A stretch of 64,000 nt of DNA, taken from Kitagawia praeruptora (lineage: Eukaryota > Streptophyta > Magnoliopsida > Apiales > Apiaceae). The stretch is taken from NCBI GenBank assembly GCA_037693485.1, contig CM075349.1, positions 28,093,501 through 28,157,500 of the forward strand. The letters are read 5' to 3'. The position numbers were made by a program, and so were the translations under genes. Positions 38,891-51,044 of this stretch are shown here, in pieces. The notes beneath the pieces were generated by a model. That model worked only from the letters and a program-made list of their open reading frames with translations, was not told the origin of the DNA and ran no database searches. The first letter of the stretch is position 1, and every line of letters starts with the position of its first letter.

Positions 38891-40940
38891 CCAACATAAT
38901 TGCATTGTTTCAGACATAGTGGGGGATAGCATTCTGCATTACAATAAACAAGGCTAGCATGCTAATTTTTTTTTTTTTGCCACGGCTAGCATGCTAATTT
39001 GTTGACTTTGTAAACTTATAATTTTCCTTTGATACATCATATAGTAATAATACATAATGTTTTTATTCAAAGTAAATTTTTCAATGTTGTAATAGAATTA
39101 TAATAATTTTATGAATAACAATATATATATCTAAATTTATTTTTATCTTATTCATATATAAAATTTATAATTTATATTGTACACAAATTATAATTTTATT
39201 TTTATTGTCAAAAGTTGTAAATTCTTTGGCATCAAAAGTTATCCTCAAATATTATCCTTATTATTATATTTTTATTATATGATTTTAATTTTAGAACCTC
39301 ATTACATTATAGTATTTCAGTTTTAATTAAGAGTTCATTTCATATTTGACATATTTTATAAACAAGAAAGAAGCATTGTTTATAATTCAGATCAAGGAGA
39401 TTAAATAAATATTTAATTCAAGTAAGGAGCCATTTATAATTTAATTTTTATATTAAATTTTTGACCATTTAAAAAGCAATTTAAAGTATATTTGGTCCTA
39501 AAAGAAGAATTGAAAAATAATGTAGACGGAAGAAATTACGTTAAGGAATTTGTATTCAGATCTTATTTAAATTTACAAGTATTGGTACTATGGAAGGGAA
39601 AGTAAAATGAAATAATTTGATTTTTTAAAAGTCGAAAGGATGTTATGCATAATAAATTGTATCCCTAAATTGGTATTACAAAGTATACCAAGAAATTTAC
39701 AGATCATTTTCTTCAATTCTTTTATCATATACAGGAGGCGTCGTCGGAGACGGGGCCAAGGAGTATCCTTATTAAATATTAAAATTTTTAATTAGAAAAA
39801 TACATTTATATTTATATTAATATCAAAATAAATATTTTTAACTTATTTAAATACATTAATTATGATTATATGTTAAACTCTCTACGGAGGAGTTATGTTA
39901 TATAAAAATACAAATTTATTATATGTTATAAAGATTTATCATTTTTCTAAATTTAATTTAAATTTATTATATATAGGATTCGAGGCGCCATCGGAGACGG
40001 GGCCGATGCTTATTAAATATTTAAATTTTCAATTATAAAAATATATATTTGTTATATTAATATCAACCTAAATATTTTTAACTTATTTAATTAAAATAAA
40101 TGTGATGATATGTTAGAGATATAAATTTTAATTTTAAAATATAAGAAATTTGACATTTAACAAAGAAAATAGGTTAACCAATCATGTTAAATAAATAATT
40201 AGCAAATTTGAATAATTAAACAATAAAATAATCAAAGTTCATCTTAATAATAAAAACTATGTTAATATAATATATTTAATTTAAAATTAAAGGCCCACCA
40301 TGGCGGGCATATATTAAGAATGACGAGAGATTCTTCCATGTTTTAAAAATCCCTTTTGTTTTTATACTTTTCATGATTTAAAGATATGTCAACTTTAATT
40401 TCTGTTTACAAATTTGTTTTAGGTTTATTTCCTCAATAATAAAATGTTCTTTGATTTTCTGAGATGAGTGTTGGTTTAATTTCAATTTGCTTTGAGAAAT
40501 CATACAAGAGATATATATAAATTACACTAAGAAGAATGAAAAAATAAATACGAAGGTTACCAACAATCCTGCAAAGACAGAGAAGAAGGGTTACAACTTA
40601 CAAGATCAACTACAACACACCTTTTCTATATAGAAGTGTTGTTATGTGAAGTGTAATCAATTTGACAATGCCAGTAATATAAGGTCAAAATAAAATTGTT
40701 GTCCAAAGTATTCAAAAGGAGTTACATAATTCAACTTAGAACATTATACAAAAGTAATGTTTTTTTTAAAACCAACAAAAGATATTATCTTTAAACCACA
40801 ATATTATATTTTTGGTAAATAAAAAAAAGAAATATTTTGCACCCATGCGAAGCGGGCAATAATCCTAGTATAAATAACCTTATGTGTAATGCACTTGCAT
40901 ACTTATGATTTTCAAAAGTACCAATATATAAATATTATAA
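38891..40940. other. AT-rich spacer with a duplicated block and a Helitron-like end
   Basis: A block starting GGCGTCGTCGGAGACGGGGC (39738) recurs as GGCGCCATCGGAGACGGGGC (39983), about 245 bp apart, each followed by similar AT-rich DNA. At 40841-40868, CCCATGCGAAGCGGG plus CTAG resembles a decayed Helitron 3' hairpin and end. No ORF of interest. Confidence 0.6.
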
Positions 40941-41118
40941 TCTATATTCTTTATTAAAAGCAAAACCCCTTTTAATGGTATGCCATGTATACCGCGGTCA
41001 CAGTATTTCACTAAATATTAATTAATTTAATTAATTAAAATTATAATATTATATAATAATTTAATTTAATAATGAAATTATATACTATGAGTCAATTAAC
41101 TAAAAATTGAAATAAAAG

Positions 41119-41614
41119 TGATATGGGTTAAAAGTAAGCCCTAAAAACACATTTAATGTGGCATTAATTAGACCTAGAATGGTCCAAACGTGGGGCCCAC
41201 TAGATGGCCCAAAAACCCTAATTAAGTATTAATTTCGTAATTAATATTCATGGCTAATTAACAGCTGGGAAATATAAGTCAAATAAGGATATTATCTCTC
41301 CAAAGAGTAGCCTCCAAGGCACATAGTCGTACAAGGAAACAGACTCCTACAAAGAAGGAGTCTGTTTCCTTCCTCAAGGTTGACTTGTCCACCAAGTCAC
41401 CTAACCCTACCATAATTCTGAGGCTTCTCAGCCTATATAAAGGGTCAGACCCCTCACCCTAGAACTACGTTTTTTGGCTTGATCTTTGATATTCATCAAA
41501 GTACGTAGGCATCTTGTGAAGGCAGACTCAGCCACGACCACGAGAGCAGCCATTAAAGCACGAAGCTCACGAACCCTAACCGCAATTTGATAACCTAGTT
41601 TTTATTCCACAACA
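41119..41614 (+). repeat. 5' LTR (496 bp)
   Basis: TGATATGGGTT...TTCCACAACA. Contains TATATAAAGG (about 41434), a likely TATA box, and an inverted repeat GGAAACAGACTCC/GGAGTCTGTTTCC (about 41335-41370) able to form a strong hairpin. Confidence 0.96.
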
Positions 41615-41647
41615 TTTGGCGCCGTCTGTGGGAAGAAGACATCAACC

Positions 41648-43804
41648 ATGGTTCAAACACGAAGAACAGCACCAAGCAATACAGAGCCAATCGCAACCGA
41701 GGCTCTACCTCTTAGCTCTGCTCCACCTGTCACTGAACAGGTACCCCCAGCTATAGGGGCGATCACTCAATCTCAGGTTTCTCAACCTTTAGGGACGAAT
41801 CCCCACAATGAGGGAACAATACCTTTGGCCACCGAGGGAACATTACCTTTAGTCACCTATCCGAGTCAGGGAACCAACCCCCTTCAAAAGTTAGTTTCTC
41901 CTCTAGTTGATCCCAGTCGCCCACCACCGGGAGTTTATATCCATACTACGGATCTCCCTAGGAATACCAACCCGATGTATGGCCTGCCAAACTACCCTAC
42001 TGGACCTAGTGGCCATGCCTTGCAGATCCGAGATCGAGAATATTTCGACTACTTTGGCCCCTATACTGACGAATCCTCTACTGATGATGATCGTGATGAA
42101 GCACCGAGAAGGCGACGTGCTAGTAAAGAGCCAAGAAGGAGAACACAAACTATCCATGATGGACCCCCCTTAACAGCTGCTGAGAGGATCAAGGCTCATG
42201 AGGCCGAGATTTTAAGGATAAAGGAAGATATTGCTAGGGAACAGGCTAAGTTGAATCAAAATCAGCCTCCTCCAACTTCAGGACCGATTCCCTTCATAGA
42301 TCTCGAGAAGTCTTCAAGAAGACAGAGGAGGGCTGACGCCCCAACTGGAAGAACAACAAGGGTGGAAACCCCTAGGGGCAACCCAAAAGATTTGATGCCA
42401 CTCGGAGATCCTGACGATCCTACACCCCCGTTTACTGAAGAGGTGATGAATGCCCGCATCTCAAAGAAGTTCAAGATGCCCACAATTAAGGCCTATGATG
42501 GAACGGGTGATCCTGCGAACCACGTTAGGACATTCTCGAACGCACTATTGCTACAGCCTGCAAGTGATGCCTTAAAATGTAGGGCGTTCCCTCAAACCCT
42601 GTCGGGTATGGCTCAGAGATGGTACAGCCGGTTGCCTGCAAACTCAATTGGCTCTTTTAAGGAGCTAAGTGCTGCCTTTGTTAGCCAGTTTATTAGCGGA
42701 AAGGTGCATGAGAAAAGTTCGGCGTCCCTTATGTATGTAGTGCAAGGAAAGAATGAGAATCTGAGAGATTACCTTAAGAGGTTCACTAAAGAGACTTTGA
42801 ACATCACCGATTTGGAGAATAAGGTGGCGATGGTAGCCTTGGAGCATGGCACCACCGACCTATACTTTAAGAAGTCCTTGGCAAAGCATCCTCCCGAGAA
42901 TATGGCTGAGCTCCAGCGAAGGGCTGATAAATACATCAAAGCTGAGGATAGCACAAAGAAGGAGATTACAGTAGGCAATGGTCGTGGTAACCATGACACG
43001 AAGAAGCGAAAGCAAGAGTATGAGTACGATGCTAGGGACAAGTATCCCCGAACTAGCAAGGACTCCGATTCTTTACCAAAAAAGAGTTTGGGACCAAGGT
43101 TCTCTGACTATGCAAGGTTAAATGCCCCAAGGAGCCAGATCCTATTGGATATCGAGAAAGATAAGGACTTTCGATGGCCAAAGCCACTAAGGGGAGACCC
43201 CGAGAAGAGAAACAAGGATCTATATTGCAGGTTTCACAAAGATGTGGGACACGATACAGATGATTGTAGACAGTTGAAGGATGAGATTGAGTTCTTAATC
43301 CGTAAGGGAAAGTTAAATAAATTCACTAAGGGCGAAGATCGTGGATCCCAAAGAAGGGATTATGACAGGAGGGATGATGATAGAAAAGATAATAATCGTG
43401 ATCGAAGCACTCAGCCCCGTGGGCCAGTTATCAACATGATTTGGGGAGGACCAACGGCAGCCGACACAACTCGCAACTCACGAAAGGCCTATGCCAGAGA
43501 GGTGATGCACATCGTGGGAGAGGCCCCGAAACATGCTAGAACTGAGACAGTAATTGGTTTTGATGATTCTGATCTTGAAGGGGTAAAATTCCCTCATGAC
43601 GACCCGTTGGTCATAACCCCTGTGATTGGGAACTCAGAAGTGAAGCGGGTCTTGATTGACAATGGATCCTCAGTTGATATTCTGTTTCACGATGCATTCG
43701 TAAAGATGGGGTATAGCGACTCCCAGTTAACCCCAACGAACATGCCAATCTACGAATTTAATGGAGTTGAGTCTAAGGTTGAAGGGACTATCCAGTTGCC
43801 ATGA
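41648..43804 (+). CDS. Gypsy gag-protease
   Basis: 718 residues from MVQTRRTAPSN, the first ATG after the primer-binding site. The N-terminal 200 residues are Pro/Thr-rich and disordered. The retrotransposon gag core spans about 275-430 (KAYDGTGDPANHVRTFSNAL, FPQTLSGMAQRWYSRLP, FKELSAAFVSQFISG). A knuckle-like CRFHKDVGHDTDDC lies near 525-540. The aspartic protease is at the end, VLIDNGSSVDILF (about 675), with D-N-G-S replacing the usual DTGA/DSGA active site, a form known in Tat elements. The frame stops at 43802 because of a one-base shift; the continuing frame begins at 43801. Confidence 0.92.
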   Translation: MVQTRRTAPSNTEPIATEALPLSSAPPVTEQVPPAIGAITQSQVSQPLGTNPHNEGTIPLATEGTLPLVTYPSQGTNPLQKLVSPLVDPSRPPPGVYIHTTDLPRNTNPMYGLPNYPTGPSGHALQIRDREYFDYFGPYTDESSTDDDRDEAPRRRRASKEPRRRTQTIHDGPPLTAAERIKAHEAEILRIKEDIAREQAKLNQNQPPPTSGPIPFIDLEKSSRRQRRADAPTGRTTRVETPRGNPKDLMPLGDPDDPTPPFTEEVMNARISKKFKMPTIKAYDGTGDPANHVRTFSNALLLQPASDALKCRAFPQTLSGMAQRWYSRLPANSIGSFKELSAAFVSQFISGKVHEKSSASLMYVVQGKNENLRDYLKRFTKETLNITDLENKVAMVALEHGTTDLYFKKSLAKHPPENMAELQRRADKYIKAEDSTKKEITVGNGRGNHDTKKRKQEYEYDARDKYPRTSKDSDSLPKKSLGPRFSDYARLNAPRSQILLDIEKDKDFRWPKPLRGDPEKRNKDLYCRFHKDVGHDTDDCRQLKDEIEFLIRKGKLNKFTKGEDRGSQRRDYDRRDDDRKDNNRDRSTQPRGPVINMIWGGPTAADTTRNSRKAYAREVMHIVGEAPKHARTETVIGFDDSDLEGVKFPHDDPLVITPVIGNSEVKRVLIDNGSSVDILFHDAFVKMGYSDSQLTPTNMPIYEFNGVESKVEGTIQLP

Positions 43805-46800
43805 CGATCGGGCAAGAACCTAAAGAATCTACTCAGATGTTAAATTTTCTAGTAATCAAGGCAGCCTCCACTTACAACGCAATTTTAGGTAGAACCGGAC
43901 TTCATGCATTCAAGGCTGTTGCCTCTACTTACCATATGAAGCTCAAGTTTCCAACCAGGAATGGTGTAGGAGAGTAAAGGGGCGACCAGAAGATGGCCAG
44001 GAGTTGTTATGTATCCGCATTAAGAGTTGATGGAGTCGGGGGGCAGGTACTCCCGATTGAAGACATGGATGTCTGTGGCGATGATGAACATCGAGGAAAG
44101 CCAGCAGAGGATTTAATTCCCATCTCTTTAGAACTGGGCGACCCTGAGAAAGTTACGTATATAGGATCGTCTTTGAAGGAACCCCTGAAAAGCGAGTTGA
44201 CAATGTTTTTGCAAGAGAATAGTGATGTGTTTGCTTGGACAGCAGCAGATATGCCAGGGATTGACCCCCAACTGATAACTCATAAGTTGAATGTTGATCC
44301 TGACCGTAAGAAGATAAAACAAAAGAAAAGAAACTTTGCTCCCGAAAGGCAAGAGGCCATTAAGCAAGAGGTTGATAAGCTCTTAGAGGCTGAGTTCATT
44401 GAAGAAATACAATTCCCAGAATGGTTGGCTAACCCTGTGATGGTCAAGAAGGCGAATGGGAAGTGGAGAATGTGTATAGACTTTACCGATCTGAATGACG
44501 CCTGTCCTAAGGATTGTTTTCCCTTGCCAAGGATAGATATGTTGATAGATGCCACAGCTGGACATGAGATGCTGAGTTTCATGGACGGATTCAGCGGTTA
44601 CAACCAGATTAAAATGCACAAGGATGACATCCCAAAGGTATCTTTCATAACTGACTTTGGTGTTTTCTGCCATCTCGTTATGGCTTTTGGACTAAAGAAT
44701 GCAGGAGCTACTTACCAGCGACTGGTGAATAAGATATTCGCCCATCTAATTGGGAAAACCATGGAGGTCTATGTTGATGACATGCTGGTCAAGAGTCTGT
44801 ATAAGGCGGACCACATTAAGCACCTCAGAGAGGCATTTGAAGTGTTGAGGCACTACAAGATGATGTTGAATCCAGCCAAGTGTGCCTTTAGAGTTGGATC
44901 AGGAAAATTCTTGGGGTTGATGGTTTCGAAGAGAGGCATAGAGGCCAACCCCGACAAGATCAAAGCAATTCTGGATATGGAACCACCTTGTTCTATAAAA
45001 GATGTGCAAAAGTTAACAGGCAGAGTTGCAGCCCTAGGAGATTCATCTCCAAATCTGGTGACAAATGTTTGCCTTTCTTTCAGGCATTGAAGAAGGTGAA
45101 AAATTTTGAGTGGACTTCTGATAACCAAGAGGCTTTCGAACAATTGAAGAAGTATATGGCTGAAGCCCCGCTGTTGGCCAAGCCTATTCCCGGAGAGGTT
45201 CTTTATCTATACCTGGCGGTATCTGAACAAGCACTGAGTGCTGTCCTTATCCGGGAAGAAAAGAAAATTCCGAAACCTATCTACTATGTGAGCAAGGTGT
45301 TGCATGGGGATGAGTTGAATTACTCACCCATTGAGAAGTTTGCTTTAGCATTAGTAACGGCCTCGAGGAAGTTGCGACCTTATTTTCAGGCACATAAGAT
45401 TCAAGTCTTGACAGACCATCAGTTGAGGAACATACTGCACAGCCCTAAGGCTAGTGGAAGGCTAATCAAGTAGGCAATTGAATTAGGAGAGTTTGATATC
45501 ACATACAAGCCTCGGACGACCATTAAGGCTCAGGCATTGGCTGAATTCGTGGTTGAATGCACCATTAACAACCAAGAAGTCGGGGGGCAAGAGATGGTAA
45601 CTACCCCTGAGAAAGAGGATAAAAGTGAAGAACCCACACCTGATCTGAAAGAATATTGGGTGCTCTATTTTGATGGAGCATCAAAAACAAAATCTAGTGG
45701 TGCAGGTATGGTTCTAAAAAGCCCCGATGGGTTTACAGTTGAATATGCATTGAAGTTAGACTTCCCAATGACCAACAATGAAGCTGAGTATGAAGCTCTG
45801 ATAGCCGGTTTGGGCTTAGCTAAAATCATGAGGGTCAAGAACCTCAAAGTTTGTGGAGACTCAAGGCTTGTGGTATCACAAGTAAACGGTGCGTTTGAAG
45901 CTAAGGATGAAACCATGGCGAGATACCTGAGAGTCGTGAAAGCTGTTATGACTCAGTTTGAAGAGTGTTATGTTGAGCATATCCCAAGAGAAGAGAACGT
46001 TAAGGTCGATGCCCTGTCTAAGTTCGCTTCTTCTGAGATAGAAAATTATGCAGGGAGTGTGTACTTCCAGGTCTTGAAGGCCCCGACTGTCAACTCGAAG
46101 TTAGTGTCACCAATCGATGTAGGAGGCTGTTGGATAGATCCTATCAAGGCTCACCTTGAAACCGGATGGCTCCCTGACAATTCCTTGGAAGCACGAAGAC
46201 TGTCAGTGAGAGCATTGAGATATGCCCTAATTGAAGGCATCCTTTATAAAAGATCGTTCGTCATCCCATACTTGAAGTGTTTAAGGCCCTAGGAGGCGAA
46301 GGAAGCATTGGAGGAAGTTCATGGAGGGATCTGTGGGCAACACTTGGGGGGCAGAGCCCTAGCTCACAAGATTACCCGTTTGGGATTTTATTGGCCGGAG
46401 ATGTTGGCTGATGCTCATGATTATGTTAAAAGGTGTGATAGATGCCAGAAGCATGCTCCAATTGTAAGGCAGCCGCCTGAGAGGTTAACATCAGTTAACT
46501 CTCCAATTCCATTTGCGATGTGGGGAATGGACATACTCGGTCCTTTCCCTGTAGCTTCAGCACAAAGAAAATTCTTGATAGTGGCCATCGACTACTTCAC
46601 TAAGTGGATTGAGGCTAAACCTTTAGCCAAGATAACCACCAAACAAGTTGCTCAGTTCTTCTGGGAGAACGTAATCTGCAGGTATGGAATTCCCCGAATC
46701 CTTGTGACGGATAATGGGACACAATTCAACAATGAAGAGTTCAGGAAGTACTGTGAGGAAAATGCTATCGAGCTTCGTTTTACTTTAGTAGCTCACCCGC

Positions 46801-47363
46801 AAGCTAATGGACAGGCTGAGGTAGCCAATCGGATTATTCTTGATGGACTTAAGAAGAGGGTCGAACGATCAAGAAATACTTGGGTGGATGAATTACTGCC
46901 TATACTTTGGGCGTATCGTACTACCTGTAAGGTAACAACTGGAGAAACCCCTTTTCTACTGGCTTATGGGGCTGAGGCAGTGGTGCCCTTAGAGATCATG
47001 CATGCTTCACCCCGAGTTGAGGCATATGAACCAGAAAGTAATGAAGAAGGCATGCGATTGGCCCTTGATCTGATTGATGAGGTGAGAGATGAAGCAAATG
47101 CCCGGAATGCAGAACATCAGAAGAGAGCATCCTTCCACTACAACCAAAGGGTTAAGGAAAGGTTCTTTCGACAAGGCGATTTGGTTCTAAGAAAAATAGA
47201 AGCCTCAGGAGTTGGCCAGAAGGGCAAGCTAGCACCAAATTGGGAAGGACCATACCGAGTCAGGAAGGTGTTAGGACGAGGATCTTATAAGTTGGAAACC
47301 TTGGACGGGGTTGAGGTGCCCCGAACTTGGCATGCAGTGAACCTCAAGACTTATTTTGTTTAA
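43801..47363 (+). pseudogene. Gypsy pol (RT, RNase H, second RNase H, integrase), broken
   Basis: Protein blocks in order: protease tail (STYNAILGRTGLHAFKAV); RT 44280-45060 with CIDFTDLNDACPKDCFPLPR and the YVDDMLVKS active site; RNase H 45070-45470 (LTDHQLRNILHSPKASG); archaeal-type RNase H 45655-46000 (LYFDGASKTKSSGAGMVL); integrase 46310-47360 with CDRCQKHAP, WGMDILGPFP, VTDNGTQFNN and HPQANGQAEVANR. Breaks: frameshift at the gag joint (about 43800), TAA at 43975, frameshift near 45035, TAG at 45471 where a Trp codon is expected, TAG at 46290. It cannot make pol. All domains are nevertheless well conserved, fitting recent mobilisation by a related active copy. Confidence 0.93.
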
Positions 47364-47779
47364 AGACTTGGTCTTTTATCTAGTAGGGATAGAAATAAGG
47401 TTCGGATGAAACCATAACAAAGCATGCTGCTCCTAGTAGGAAATAGAGTATTTATGTAAGGGATGAGCCCATTTTATCAGAATTCTTTGACAGTCTAATG
47501 AAGTTTGATTTTTCTATGAGTTACTTCCTTTGTTTTGTTATTTTAAACACGTAAAACAAATGATGAACTAATTCATAAGTTTGGTGCGAGCCAAGGGGCC
47601 AAATACCTAGAGAACTCTAAAGCTTAAACAGATTACAAGCAAAGGGAAGAAATAAAAAGCTAGAAAGGAAGCTAACCATATGAATAGTTAAGTAAAAGAG
47701 TTGCATAAATAAAAGCCCGAAGGCTATTAAAGTTAAGTTACACAAATTGAAAGTTTAAACAAGAGATACTACAAATAAA
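47364..47779. other. spacer between pol and the antisense ORF
   Basis: Non-coding. The two genes converge here, so it likely contains both 3' ends. Confidence 0.6.
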
Positions 47780-49681
47780 CTAAGTGGCCTTAGGGGTCTC
47801 CTTGATAGGAGAACCACTCTCAGAACTGGTGGCTGTGGTGGAATCTCCCCCATCAAGGTCAGCATCTCCACCCCGAACGAGAGGCTGCTCAGGATCTAAA
47901 GACCTAGCTGCAGTATGCTTCCTGACCAAGGCATCATCCTCACCAAATAACTCCTCGCTGGAGCCAGCCTCCGCTACAATAGTCATGATGCTAGGAGGAT
48001 GAGGGCTAGGAAAGGCAGAAGACTGGAATAGGCCAGGATGGCTCCTTAGAACAGCCTCAAGTGCCTTGTTCCACCCCTCTGTGAACTGGCTAGGGTAAAG
48101 CATCTCATCATGCTGGTCCATGAGACTCTTATACTCATCTGAGTCAAGATAGTCATCAATCAGCTTCTCTTTATCATCCTTCAAAGCCACCACCTCCGCA
48201 TGAGCACTCACCAGCTCTTCATCTTTCTTCTTCAGCTGTTCCTCAAGCTGGTGGATATGTAAGCTCCTTTTCTAGGACTCAGTTTCAAATCCCTTGGCCT
48301 TCTCCTTCCAAGCTTTAGATTGATAAATCAGGCTTTGGAAATGAACATTGGCCTGCGTTTAGAAGCAGAGTTTTAGTAATGAAAACAATGGAGTGTTTGA
48401 AATAAAAATAAGGTTTGAGACTTACTGCAGCAATAGCTTGGGAGCCAAGTGCTTCTGATTCTCCAATGCCCCCGTTGACAACCAAGTCCTTATAGTCTGG
48501 AGGAGTGATTGAGTTGAGTGACCAATCCATAGCATGCTTGGTGGAACCAACGACGCTATCTCTCTTCCTGAAGCCCCAGGATGGCCTAAAAACAGTTGAC
48601 TGGACATTAACCTGGGAACTCCCCTCCAGGTCAGCAATGTCACCAAACTTTAGGTTCCCTTTTTGAACCTTGTGAGGTCGCAAGAACGAAGGATCGGTTG
48701 CTTTTTCACGAGGGTCAGCGTTCCTCTTAGCTCGAATCATTCTAGAGGTCTCTTCGTCAACAGAAGGAGATGCCTCCACGATCATTTTAGCAACTGAAAA
48801 AATATAAACAGAAGCGAGTTGGAATAAGTTAAATATGAAAATAAATGACGAAGACCAGACAGAAAGTTACCCCGCTTCGACACAGGTGAAAGGCCTAATG
48901 CCCTCAGAGATTCTTCGTTTATAAGGCTTAGGCACGTAATGGAGTTTCCGCCTTCCTGGGTCAAAGTATTATAGGCAGCCTGTTCCTCTGGACCAAGGGC
49001 GATCCCTTTTGCGCTTCCATCTGAAACCCTTGAAAAGGTTCTCCTAAAAAGGGTGCCCCAGTCCCCTCCTTCCCATACTAGATATGCAAACTCGTTTTTC
49101 CAACCAGAGTTATTGTCAGGTACGGACTTGCCGTTAAAAAGTGGAGGGACCTTAGGGCGAAGTTTAAGATATACCCAGCCAGGGTTCGTAGCAGGGCTGT
49201 TGTAAAATTGAAAGATTTTGCGAAAAAGCGGGACAGAGAGAGGAAGGTTTTGTCTAAGACACAGAACCATGAAACACAAAATTATTCTCCACGCATTTGG
49301 CGGGAGTTGACACAGGCTAATTTGAACATCAGCTAAAAGACGAGGTATAAATTCGTGAAAAGGAAAACGAAGTCCAGCAACTAAACTCTCCCTATAGACA
49401 CATAAAGAATCGGGTTTCCAGTGGCATGGCCTATCACCTGGCACAGCTAAGACAAGTTTGTAAGGTGGCTCTATCTTAAACAGTTTATTATATCTAACGA
49501 CTTCCTCAGCATCATGATATGAGCTACAACAGTCGTACGCATCTAACTCAGATAAAGAGGGATAGTCATCCCCACGTTCATTTAGCATGTCTATAAGAGA
49601 TGAATAGGTAGAGCGAATGATGATACCTTTGGAGGATGTAGAATTCATCTTGCCAAGGTGAGCTTTTGCTTTGTCCTCCAT
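47780..49681 (-). CDS. antisense ORF (aORF) of the Retand element, three exons
   Basis: The start at 49681 opens exon 1 to about 48871 (MEDKAKAHLGKMNSTSSKG, later LCQLPPNAWRIILCFMVLCL and ALGLSPVSKRG). An intron (48870-48794) with GTAAC and TTTTTTCAG ends leads to exon 2 (48793-48426: MIRAKRNADPREKATDP). A second intron (48425-48353, GTAAG...CGCAG) leads to exon 3 (48352-47780: KDDKEKLIDDYLDSDEYKSL, acidic C-terminus). Exon 1 resembles the putative gypsy-type transposon domain reported from antisense ORFs of plant Tat elements; its function is unknown. Exon 3 has one in-frame TAG at 48272-48274 before a coiled-coil-like LEEQLKKKDEEL. Intron limits are inferred from splice signals and frame. 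Confidence 0.8.
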
Positions 49682-50210
49682 TAATGGCCGCTTGAAACCC
49701 TAGGAGGATGTTGAAGAGGATGACCGGAGAAGAAGGCCGGAGTTAGCCCGGAAATTTCGAAAGAACTTGAGAGAGTTTGAGAGCTTTTTTAAGTGATAGT
49801 AAGGAATGAGAGTGTGAGAAATGACTCTTACTCTTTTATAGCAAGTGCTAGCCGGTAACAAACCTAGAAAAACCGGTCAGAATTCTCTGTTGACCTGTAA
49901 AAAGCCCACATAGGAGGCCCAAATGGCACAAGCCCAATTCTGGAACGTTCCTAAGAAAATATCTTGGAAAAATATCAAAGATATTTTGAGGAAATATCTG
50001 CGATATTTTTAAAAAAATTTAGGGTTTTTTCAATCCTATCGAAGGATCTGGAACCTGGGTTTAAAAGGTCCGAATTAGCCCGTTATAGCCATGTGGCCAA
50101 GCCCGTTCAAGAAAGAAAAAAGGTATTTTTATAAAAATACGCACTCCTGAAAATACACTACGCTTAGACGACCCAATAGGAATCCGGCCCAAGGCCAAAT
50201 TGACCTTTAT
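49682..50210. other. upstream region of the antisense ORF
   Basis: No ORF of interest. It should contain the aORF promoter; a TATA-like TATAAAAGAG (complement of 49833-49842) lies about 150 bp before its ATG. A repeated AAATATCTT/AAGATATTT motif (49955-50010) can pair. Confidence 0.5.
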
Positions 50211-50605
50211 TTCGACCAAGATTCTGGTCGAAACGACCAAGAATCCTGGTCGAAAAGTCATTCGACCAAAGCGTTGGAAATGCCCTTATTTCGACCAAGA
50301 TTCTGGTCGAAACGACCAAGAATCCTGGTCGAAAAGTCATTCGACCAAAGCGTTGGAAACACCCTTATTTCGACCAAGATTCTGGTCGAAACGACCAAGA
50401 ATCCTGGTCGAAAAGTCATTCGACCAAAGCGTTGGAAACGCCTTTATGTCGACCAAGATTCTGGTCGAAACGACCAAGAATCCTGGTCGAAAAGTCATTC
50501 GACCAAAGCGTTGGAAACGCCCTTATTTCGACCAAGATTCTGGTCGAAACGACCAAGAATCCTGGTCGAAAAGCCCTTCGACCAAAAAGCCTGAAGAGGC
50601 CTTAT
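50211..50605. repeat. 79-bp tandem array, about five copies
   Basis: Units start TTCGACCAAGATTCTGGTCG and share AACGACCAAGAATCCTGGTC and TCATTCGACCAAAGCGTTGG, spaced exactly 79 bp (50211, 50290, 50369, 50448, 50527). TGGTCGA/TCGACCA words in both orientations give each unit hairpin potential. As 79 is not a multiple of 3, the overlapping ORFs here (residues like FRPRFWSKRPRILVEKSF) are by-products. The array lies in the 3' untranslated region, a place where Tat elements are known to carry satellite-forming repeats. Confidence 0.93.
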
Positions 50606-51044
50606 TTCGACCAGAACTCTAGTCGAATTCCTTGTCGAATTCCTGGTCGAAATTCTGGTCGAAAATGTTTAATCCTGGTCGAAATTTGCTATAAAAAATT
50701 GATTTTTAACAGCGAATCTTCACGGACATTGAATTTTGACGAGAAAAATACCCGTGGGTACTATAAATATCCTAAAATATAGGACAAATGTGGAGATTTA
50801 AGGAATTTTAAAAGAGAATTCCTTGAAAAAATATACAAAAATTTTGTAACTAAAGTTATGGAATATAATCGCTTAGCCTCGAACAAGGTCAATCATTGTA
50901 AATGTGTAGGTCGCTCCACACTTTGCAAAAGACGATATATGTGAAACACTAGTGTACAAATTTAAACCCTGACCCAAGTCTCGAAGAAGACCGTTGAAAC
51001 TTCAAGGAAAACCTGATCAGTTTTCCTAGAAGTTGGGGGGCAAA
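50606..51044 (+). other. 3' untranslated region and polypurine tract of the Retand element
   Basis: Starts with further degenerate GGTCGAAT words, then unique AT-rich DNA. Ends AGAAGTTGGGGGGCAAA, the polypurine tract that primes plus-strand synthesis. Confidence 0.85.

Noticed and set aside
42262..42483. Minus-strand ORFs over the Retand gag-pol (for example 41903-45916)
   Set aside because: Shadows of well-supported sense domains.
50200..50782. ORFs with FRPRFWSKRPRILVEK repeats
   Set aside because: Product of the 79-bp array; the period is not a multiple of three, so frames alternate and none looks like a gene.
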